Of a stretch of DNA of 49,225 bases, positions 43,765 through 49,225 are shown in pieces. Each line of letters opens with the position of its first letter. The stretch's first letter is position 1. The notes beneath the pieces were generated by a model that ran no database searches, was not told the origin of the DNA, and saw nothing but the letters and a program-made list of their open reading frames with translations. A program made the position numbers and the translations under genes. Source of the stretch: CBFIDE01 sp965661265 (GTDB taxonomy: Bacteria > Bacteroidota > Bacteroidia > Flavobacteriales > Schleiferiaceae); the NCBI GenBank assembly GCA_965661265.1, contig CBFIDE010000015.1, forward strand, positions 1 to 49,225, written 5' to 3'.

Positions 43765-44448
43765 CTAGTCTACACTAGATAGCTGTACTTTAAAATCTTC
43801 AGGTCCAATAAACTCTTCACCATCTAACTGAAATAAAGTTCCATATTTTCCTTCAGGTAAGTCTTTTAATGCATATCTATTGCATGCTCTTCCAACTGCA
43901 ACCTGCTTTTGCAAGGCAGTAGACAATGCATTTGCAGCAATGTCGGCTATTAATGAGCCTGTTTGATTATTTGGACGCACCTCAATCTCTCCTTTTCGTT
44001 GGAACAAGATTTTATTGGTTTTAGTAGACTTTAATCTATACTCAATCGTCACCTCCACTAAACTAGATGTAGCTACCTTTCTCCATTCATGGATTATGGT
44101 AAATAGAACGGCATCAACAGCAAACGCTTCTCCAGCTTTAGTCATAGGCCTATCAATAAATAACTCAGAGTCATAAGCACTTTGATCTCTAAGAATATCC
44201 AAGGCCATATTAGAAGGCATTACGTAATATCCTTTATTTGCTAAGGGAATAGCTAAGGATGTATATAAACCTAATTTTGCCTCAACTTCCGTTGATTTAT
44301 TGATAGGTGGCATAAGGAGAATTGTCAATGGCTTTTCTTCATAAAGATTACCATAAGCACTTATTTTTGTGACCGGTTTTTTAGCTGTACAGCTTAATAA
44401 AAAGCCAGCGATGCCAATAATAAGGGCTATATTTTTAAGGTTTTTCAT
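43765..44448 (-). CDS. GNA1162-family (DUF799) lipoprotein
   Basis: Lipoprotein of 227 residues (lipobox FLLSC). The family pattern PLTILLMPPINKSTEVEAK, LANKGYYVMPSNMALDIL and AVDAVLFTIIHEWRK is clear. The fold resembles TolB/CsgG-type domains. It is the last gene of a four-gene unit with CsgG, a small lipoprotein and DUF4810, four bases after the latter. The Neisseria homologue GNA1162 is a surface-related antigen encoded in a comparable cluster, from memory. Confidence 0.88.
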   Translation of the reverse strand: MKNLKNIALIIGIAGFLLSCTAKKPVTKISAYGNLYEEKPLTILLMPPINKSTEVEAKLGLYTSLAIPLANKGYYVMPSNMALDILRDQSAYDSELFIDRPMTKAGEAFAVDAVLFTIIHEWRKVATSSLVEVTIEYRLKSTKTNKILFQRKGEIEVRPNNQTGSLIADIAANALSTALQKQVAVGRACNRYALKDLPEGKYGTLFQLDGEEFIGPEDFKVQLSSVD

Positions 44449-44452
44449 AATA

Positions 44453-44797
44453 TTATAATTTGCTCAGTATATAAAGGATCATTGCTGAAGACTCAGGATA
44501 TAATTTCATTTCGCTCTCAAGAAATGCTCTACCTTTCTCTACATCTCCATTTTTAATAAGAATCATTCCGTAATCAGCATAGATTCCAGGTGGAACTTTC
44601 TTTCGAGTGCCTTTATTCTGATTCTTAATAATGTCCTTATAGACCTTTATAAGTTCTTGTTCTGATTTGTCTGTTTGTTTGAAATGATGATCATAAACAG
44701 CTTCATCATATTTTCCCCAGTAATAGAGTTCAGAACTTGCACAGGAGCTCAGCATAAAGATTACTACTCCCAAAAAAAGCATTTTTTTCAATTTCAT
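44453..44797 (-). CDS. DUF4810-family lipoprotein
   Basis: 114 residues with lipobox (MLSSC), then YYWGKYDEAVYDHH and a TPR-like helix pair VPPGIYADYGMILIKNGDVEKGRAFLESEMKLYPES (given here in one region, residues 68-104). This is the DUF4810 pattern. It is consistently partnered with CsgG and GNA1162 proteins. Confidence 0.85.
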   Translation of the reverse strand: MKLKKMLFLGVVIFMLSSCASSELYYWGKYDEAVYDHHFKQTDKSEQELIKVYKDIIKNQNKGTRKKVPPGIYADYGMILIKNGDVEKGRAFLESEMKLYPESSAMILYILSKL

Positions 44798-44829
44798 TTT
44801 TAGGTTATTAGCTTAATTTTAGGGTTCAT

Positions 44830-45171
44830 TTATCTAAGAATTATTTTTCTAGTCTCTTGATTTCCAAGAAACACAGTATCGGAATGAACTACAGTTCTTC
44901 CTTTTTTAATCAATATAATGTGCTTGCCAGGAGAGGTGTAAAATTTAGGGGCCTTCAGTATTTTCTTCTCCCGATAGACTTTTTCCACTACAAATCGCTT
45001 ATCATCAATCATTAGAATTAAGTCATTCATACTTTCCGAATCATTAGCTCTAATAATTTGCACTGAAGATTCATAATCCAATCCACTTGATGAGGCCTTA
45101 TAGGTATGCTTGCAGCCTGAAAAAATCAATAGAACAAAAGCTATTCTTAATATATTCTTAATTTTTATCAT
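44830..45171 (-). CDS. Small lipoprotein in the CsgG operon
   Basis: 113 residues with lipobox (LLIFSGC). The mature part is beta-rich; YTSPGKHIILIKKGRTVV and a closing hydrophobic strand resemble a PEGA-like or Ig-like fold. No family recognised. Ten bases downstream of the CsgG gene and 32 upstream of DUF4810, so it is a probable extra component of the complex. Confidence 0.65.
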   Translation of the reverse strand: MIKIKNILRIAFVLLIFSGCKHTYKASSSGLDYESSVQIIRANDSESMNDLILMIDDKRFVVEKVYREKKILKAPKFYTSPGKHIILIKKGRTVVHSDTVFLGNQETRKIILR

Positions 45172-45181
45172 CGTTCTTTAT

Positions 45182-46060
45182 TTAAAGTTCTGAAATTCTA
45201 TAATTCTCTAAATTCTCCATATCAACTTCTCCTTCAATGATAGTTGCCATCGATATCTCATCCTGCACTGTGGAACCAAGAGTAATATCTATTCTAATCT
45301 TTGCTACTTGCTTTCCAGGTAGTTCAACGAATATTCCTGTTTGAGGATTCTTTACTTTCTTACCAGGTGCAATTACTGCATAGGTATCATTTGCGGCAAT
45401 ACCTTGAGTCTTTCCACCAGAAATAATTAACGAGCCTTCATCTTCACCTAAAATATAAGCTTGCCATGGCTTATCCATACATGTAGTGATAATATGTTCA
45501 ACCAGCTTATTAATAGCGGCACTTATTGCCTTGTCTGCCAAAGTAGCATCAAAATCAGCTGTCTCTCCTAAGCCCATTACTCTTTTATCTTCAACTTCTG
45601 CTTCTCCCTTAGCCTCTCCACTGTAAACTATAAGTCCGGTGGTAACATCTACAAGTCTAATAGAAACTCCAGCCTCTACTACTTGCTTTACACTACTTGA
45701 AAATACCTTTTGATTTCCAATAGTCTTTCTCCCTATTTCAGTTACTGAACCGATAATTAAAAAATCAGCTCCAATATTTTGAGAAACGGCATTCGTTAAG
45801 TTTATCTCCTTAACAATCTTATCGTAGTCTTGTCGCTCTATAAGAATAAACTTATCTGAACTCACTAATTTGGTGGCTAGAATATCTGCTGCTTGTTGGC
45901 CAAGAGCATCTGTTTCTTTATCGTAAAATATACTGTTTGCTTGTTTTGTAGAATTGTCAAATCGTCCGATGGCAACCTTACGCTTTAAAGTCTTCTCAGA
46001 TTGCCCTAAAAGAGTGCTAAAAGAGAAAACACCTAAGAGAATAATAGCTATTTGTTTCAT
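45182..46060 (-). CDS. CsgG/HfaB-family outer-membrane protein
   Basis: 292 residues with a signal peptide (ending TLLGQ). CsgG family features: KRKVAIGRFDN, ALGQQAADILATKLVSSDKFILIERQDYDKIVKE, GADFLIIGSVTEIG, VSIRLVDVTTGLIVYSGEAKG. E. coli CsgG forms the curli secretion pore, but that protein is a lipoprotein; here the lipobox Cys is missing (LLGQS). Several CsgG relatives act outside curli export. First gene of the four-gene operon; no curlin subunit gene (csgA/csgB) is visible. Confidence 0.9.
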   Translation of the reverse strand: MKQIAIILLGVFSFSTLLGQSEKTLKRKVAIGRFDNSTKQANSIFYDKETDALGQQAADILATKLVSSDKFILIERQDYDKIVKEINLTNAVSQNIGADFLIIGSVTEIGRKTIGNQKVFSSSVKQVVEAGVSIRLVDVTTGLIVYSGEAKGEAEVEDKRVMGLGETADFDATLADKAISAAINKLVEHIITTCMDKPWQAYILGEDEGSLIISGGKTQGIAANDTYAVIAPGKKVKNPQTGIFVELPGKQVAKIRIDITLGSTVQDEISMATIIEGEVDMENLENYRISEL

Positions 46061-46432
46061 TTCTAATTTTAGTTAAGTAATATAATTTAAGATTTATAAA
46101 CTCAGAATAGATTCAATACTAATCCATAGTTATCATAATTATTTAAAAATGAATCTCGTACCATTTGATTTACAACAAAGCGCAAAGAAAGAGTTTGACA
46201 ACAAGCAGTTTGAGCAAACTCAAATAGGTTAAGGTTCTTATGAGTTCCAAACATAATAATATTATGAACTCTAGAAAAAAATTGACGGAGAAAAATTTTA
46301 TTCTCAAAGGAGTTAAAAAACTAATTATCAATAAGAATTGATTTTACCTTTAACTTCTTTTCAGATTGGGTGTATAACCCTTTAAGTTATGTTTAATATG
46401 CAAAGCATTAAAAATTCATTGGAGTTAACTTT
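46061..46432. other. Intergenic region upstream of the CsgG operon
   Basis: About 370 bases without a supported gene. Two dyads are visible: TTTGAG-CAAA-CTCAAA (46209-46224), and GAGTTC (46242-46247) with GAACTC (46266-46271) around an AT-rich centre. Either could be a regulatory site for the CsgG operon; I find no clear TAnnTTTG box. A 27-codon ORF near 46150 is not convincing. Confidence 0.35.
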
Positions 46433-46645
46433 TTAGCCGTCACTCTCAAGCTCCAAAGCTGGAACCATTGTACCCTCTGGTAAGTTCTTGAAAAAGTCAT
46501 CAGTCAATTCAACAGTATTGGAAGTGCCATTATCAAACCTATATACAGAGCGTGCATATCTTAATCTATTTTCAGGTGATTCATTCTCTTTTAATAAAGA
46601 AGAAATTGTTTGAAGCTCCCATCTTATAAACTTCAAACCGTCCAT
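46433..46645 (-). CDS. Short ORF in frame behind the HAD phosphatase
   Basis: 70 residues from ATG 46645 (MDGLKFIRWELQTISSLLKE), ending ALELESDG. The frame is open further upstream to the tandem stops TAA TAG of the HAD gene and lies in the same reading frame as that gene. Codon use looks normal and the sequence is compact and protein-like (VELTDDFFKNLPEGTMVP). No family recognised. It may be a separate small gene with an unclear start, or a former C-terminal extension. Confidence 0.4.
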   Translation of the reverse strand: MDGLKFIRWELQTISSLLKENESPENRLRYARSVYRFDNGTSNTVELTDDFFKNLPEGTMVPALELESDG

Positions 46646-46693
46646 TGGTTGCTCTACTATCGTAACTAGCTCTTCATTATCAAATGAATACTA

Positions 46694-47737
46694 TTACTCC
46701 AACTCATACGGATAGATCACTTTCCAATCTTTCTCCATATCAATAATCGTCCAATTCTTTTCAAGAGCTTCATCCAAACCCTTATCAAACTTTCCAATAT
46801 GAGAATCTCTATCATAAGCCCATTCTCTTACGGAGTCGGTATGGTGAACATAAAGCATAAAGCTTTTTAAATCATTAGAAGCTGCCCATCTAAGCATTTG
46901 TAAGTCTCCATCTGAATTCCCTGAAGCAAAAACTGGCTTACGCCCGATAAATTTATGTATTCCTTCTGGCTTCCCTTCTTTATCATCAATAAAGTCAAAT
47001 TCAGCCAAGATTTTAATGCTCGGCTCGCCATTTGAATAATCATACTCTGTTTTTAAGCTACTTCCCACTATTTGATCCTTCGGAATTCCATAAACACTTT
47101 CAACCCATGGACGCATAAAATCAATTCCACCTCCAGAAACAATAAATGTTTTGAAATCATTATTTCTCAGATAGTTCAAGAGCTCTAACATGGGTTGATA
47201 AACCAAATCAGTATAAGGTCTTTTTTTAGTTGGATGCTCAGCATTAGTAAGCCAATCTTTAACAATAGCCTCAAATTCATCCGTTGTTTTACCCGCATGA
47301 GTTGCCATCACAAGCTGAAGAAGCCCACTGACTCCTTCCTTCATTAATGCATCCATATTATTATTCAGTATTGCTGAAAAAACAGGATCTTCATTCCATT
47401 CTGGATGCTCTGGAGCCATTGCTTTGACTCTGTCCATTGCAAAGAAAAGCTGAAAGTAAAGGGGATGTTCTGACCATAGTGTTCCATCATTATCAAAAGT
47501 CACTATTCTATCTGCGATATCGATAAAGTTAGGACTGGCATCATTAGTTACATCTTCTACATAATTAACGATAGCCTTTTTAGTGCTTCCTTCATTCCAT
47601 GATGGTAATGGATCAGCCTTAGACTCGCTTAATTCTGGAGAATCAGTATTATCCATAGTAGCCTCCTCTTTAGGAGCGCAAGAAACCATAAATCCCAATA
47701 ATACTCCTATACCCAATATTTTGGCTGTTCTAATCAT
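46694..47737 (-). CDS. HAD-superfamily phosphatase, lipoprotein
   Basis: 347 residues. Lipobox (FMVSC) indicates a membrane-anchored, exported enzyme. HAD motifs: FDNDGTLW (nucleophile Asp at the first D), VSGGG as motif II and GNSDGDLQML as motif IV; the long helical cap lies between. It resembles secreted phosphoserine-phosphatase-like HAD hydrolases found in many marine bacteria. The substrate is probably an organic phosphate in the periplasm; this is an inference. Confidence 0.87.
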   Translation of the reverse strand: MIRTAKILGIGVLLGFMVSCAPKEEATMDNTDSPELSESKADPLPSWNEGSTKKAIVNYVEDVTNDASPNFIDIADRIVTFDNDGTLWSEHPLYFQLFFAMDRVKAMAPEHPEWNEDPVFSAILNNNMDALMKEGVSGLLQLVMATHAGKTTDEFEAIVKDWLTNAEHPTKKRPYTDLVYQPMLELLNYLRNNDFKTFIVSGGGIDFMRPWVESVYGIPKDQIVGSSLKTEYDYSNGEPSIKILAEFDFIDDKEGKPEGIHKFIGRKPVFASGNSDGDLQMLRWAASNDLKSFMLYVHHTDSVREWAYDRDSHIGKFDKGLDEALEKNWTIIDMEKDWKVIYPYELE

Positions 47738-48097
47738 ATTTCCTTATTCGTTAATTCCTATTTGAATCTAAATTGCACCTAAATTTTAAATCGGCTTTAA
47801 GCCAGAAAAGTTCTATTAAATTCCAAAAACTAAAGTAAATATTTCAAACTACTTTTGTCCTAGGTTCTCATTTAAATTAAATACCCCCATTCATGAACCC
47901 TAACTTTAAACGCTTTCTATTGAACCTAATAACTTCAACCAAGTGTAAGGAGCTTGAACGGAAAAATTTCAAACTTTTTGAAAGAAGATTGAGAGTTGAT
48001 TGAAAAATTGAGAGAATGTTTCAGTAATTAATTTTTAAAACAAAAACCTCAGAATGACAATGCCATTCTGAGGTACTAACTAAAACTAATTCAACTC
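47738..48097. other. Intergenic region between repeat protein and HAD phosphatase
   Basis: About 360 bases. It holds the terminator at 48046-48074, a small palindrome (GGCTTTAAGCC near 47793) and no supported gene. A 36-codon plus-strand frame (47893-48003) has no recognisable features. Confidence 0.4.
48046..48074 (-). terminator. Terminator of the repeat-containing secreted protein
   Basis: ACCTCAGAATG pairs with CATTCTGAGGT around a seven-base loop; the minus strand continues with a T-rich tract. It lies 24 bases after the stop codon. Confidence 0.9.
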
Positions 48098-49225
48098 TTA
48101 TCGATTTAGTACTTTAAAGACACTTTGGGTATTGTTACTTCTGATAACAACTATGTAGATTTGATTACTTTTCAAGGACAAACGAACCGTTGTTCTGTTG
48201 GCGATATTCCCAATGTATCTATTTTCCAATTGAGCTCCGAGCATATTGTATACTTCAATAGAAGTATTTTCTAATGTTTCTGTAGTTTCGATCGTTAACT
48301 GATTATCAAACAGGTAAACATTAGATATTTTGGAATCAATTTCATCAAGTGAAATATTGATACTACAATTGCCATTTCCTAAATCCGCTTTAGTAGGATT
48401 ATAAGCGTTATTAGCTACGAAGTAATCATTATTAAAACCTCCACCATTATATGCGTTGGATAAACCACATAAATCATCTAAAACAGGATTAGCTGCTGCA
48501 ACAGAAGGAGTTTTCCATCCTTCTTCTCCAATGTAGATGTTACGTGCAATAGTATCAACATTAGAAATTCCGTCAAGATTTCTTAAGGAATCGTTTCTCA
48601 AGACTACAAAATCTCTACCAATGTAAGTTGCGCTATCTAAACCATCAATATCTTCTAAAAACTTGTTATCTGCTATGTCTACATTGCTACCTATATATCG
48701 AATATTTACACCACTTAAGGTCGTAAGCGAATCTGTTAATAAGATCTCAAACTTGCCTAAAACAGTATCAATATTTGCTAACGGACTTAGATCTTTAACA
48801 TCCGAGCCAAACACTTGTAATTTACCCGTAACCTTCGTGTATTGTTCTCTTACAGCATCAATATCTGCTTGTGATCCCAACTGAAGATTGCCATTTACAG
48901 TCAATTCTGCAAAACAATCTCCCGAAGTCAATTCGGTTTGTGTGGGATTATAAAAGTTATTTGCCAAAAAATAACTGTTGCTAAAATAAGCATTTGATAG
49001 ACCACATAAATCGCTTAAATTTCTATTGCCAGCAGCAACCGGTGGAGTTTGCCATCCTTCTTCTCCAATATAGATATGACGAGCAATGGTATCAACATTA
49101 GCAAGACCATCTAAATGCTGTAAGGTATCGTTTCTTAAGAAAACCAAATCCCTACCCACGTAATCTAGCTGACTTAAACCATCTACGTTTAATAAAGCTT
49201 CGTTATCAGCAATGTAAACATTGCT
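48098..49225 (-). CDS. Repeat-built T9SS-secreted protein, 5' end outside window
   Basis: Partial gene: the frame is open to the window end, giving at least 375 residues; an internal GTG at 49159 is not a credible start. Repeated modules of about 179 residues resemble receptor L-domain/LRR-like solenoids: SNV.IADN, GLxxxxYxGRDxVxLRND, NVDTIARxIYIGEEGW, DLCGLSNAY, ANNxYNPT. One complete and one partial module are visible. The C-terminus (STSIEVYNMLGAQLENRYIG-like strands, then SLKSNQIYIVVI and VFKVLNR) is a T9SS sorting domain. It is likely a large surface adhesin or binding protein. Confidence 0.8.
   Translation of the reverse strand, partial: SNVYIADNEALLNVDGLSQLDYVGRDLVFLRNDTLQHLDGLANVDTIARHIYIGEEGWQTPPVAAGNRNLSDLCGLSNAYFSNSYFLANNFYNPTQTELTSGDCFAELTVNGNLQLGSQADIDAVREQYTKVTGKLQVFGSDVKDLSPLANIDTVLGKFEILLTDSLTTLSGVNIRYIGSNVDIADNKFLEDIDGLDSATYIGRDFVVLRNDSLRNLDGISNVDTIARNIYIGEEGWKTPSVAAANPVLDDLCGLSNAYNGGGFNNDYFVANNAYNPTKADLGNGNCSINISLDEIDSKISNVYLFDNQLTIETTETLENTSIEVYNMLGAQLENRYIGNIANRTTVRLSLKSNQIYIVVIRSNNTQSVFKVLNR
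48365..49225 (-). repeat. Two copies of a 537-bp coding repeat
   Basis: Module at 49225-48914 and module at 48688-48365 encode closely related segments (GRDLVFLRNDTLQHLDG and GRDFVVLRNDSLRNLDG; IGEEGWQTPPVAAGN and IGEEGWKTPSVAAAN). The period is 179 codons. More copies may exist beyond the window edge. Confidence 0.8.

Noticed and set aside
47893..48003. 36-codon plus-strand ORF
   Set aside because: No recognisable features, no promoter or operon context, and length expected by chance.
1..49225. CRISPR arrays, insertion sequences, prophage or rRNA genes
   Set aside because: No direct-repeat/spacer pattern, no transposase or integrase frame, no terminal inverted repeats and no rRNA sequence were found. 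The tRNA-linked array has only two full units without variable spacers and is not CRISPR.

Overview
The window is a 49 kb piece of a low-GC Bacteroidota genome, probably a marine member of the Flavobacteriales/Cryomorphaceae-like lineages. The evidence is a type IX secretion system (T9SS) plug protein, T9SS-type C-terminal sorting domains, a complete Na+-translocating NADH:quinone reductase operon, two promoters with the Bacteroidota TTG-17 bp-TAnnTTTG arrangement, and a general lack of Shine-Dalgarno sequences. A 99-base N gap at 3021-3119, flanked by identical 78-base ends, shows this is a draft scaffold.

Layout. (1) 1-2294: the start of a large secreted adhesin-like protein (MAM/jelly-roll plus fibronectin III), then tRNA-Arg(UCU) with its own promoter. 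The tRNA is followed by a tandem array of about 163 bp that repeats the tRNA 3' end, a terminator hairpin and a conserved 19-codon ORF. (2) 2295-9705: a membrane protein interrupted by the scaffold gap, then nqrABCDEF on the minus strand. (3) 9832-17908: T9SS plug protein, arylsulfatase, acetyl-CoA synthetase with pyrophosphatase, aquaporin Z, a short-chain dehydrogenase and an LpxR-like lipid A deacylase. (4) 18111-21329: a coupled photolyase operon (TIGR03643 protein, a photolyase-like protein with permuted domain order, DUF2256 protein) and two tandem PPK2 polyphosphate kinases. (5) 21510-26165: a type-I-like export operon (small ORF, ABC protein with degenerate ATPase motifs, HlyD, TolC). 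(6) 26195-32209: lipocalin, glycosyltransferase, beta carbonic anhydrase, unknown secreted and membrane proteins, a gene-scrap region and rlmF. (7) 32382-43609: a second and a third photolyase neighbourhood (class I-type photolyase with an atypical SDR; a frameshifted cryptochrome, a flavin reductase and an iron-sulfur-less (6-4)-type photolyase). Between them lie a kelch/T9SS protein, two convergent DEAD-box helicases, a TetR regulator and a methyltransferase pseudogene. (8) 43765-46060: a CsgG / small lipoprotein / DUF4810 / GNA1162 operon. (9) 46433-49225: a HAD-family lipoprotein phosphatase and the C-terminal part of a repeat-built T9SS-secreted protein.

How the genes fit together. Four photolyase/cryptochrome-family genes with their usual satellite genes within 25 kb point to an organism of sunlit water that invests in light-driven DNA repair. 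Na+-NQR gives a sodium-based respiratory chain. Acs and pyrophosphatase form a logical pair, because pyrophosphatase removes the PPi that Acs makes. The plug protein and the T9SS-tagged proteins belong to the same secretion route.

Most notable signals: the rtT-like tandem array behind tRNA-Arg, the permuted photolyase operon, the ABC exporter lacking canonical catalytic motifs, and several precisely locatable broken genes (cryptochrome with one extra base, methyltransferase with an internal deletion, a HipA-kinase head joined to a glycosyltransferase tail).
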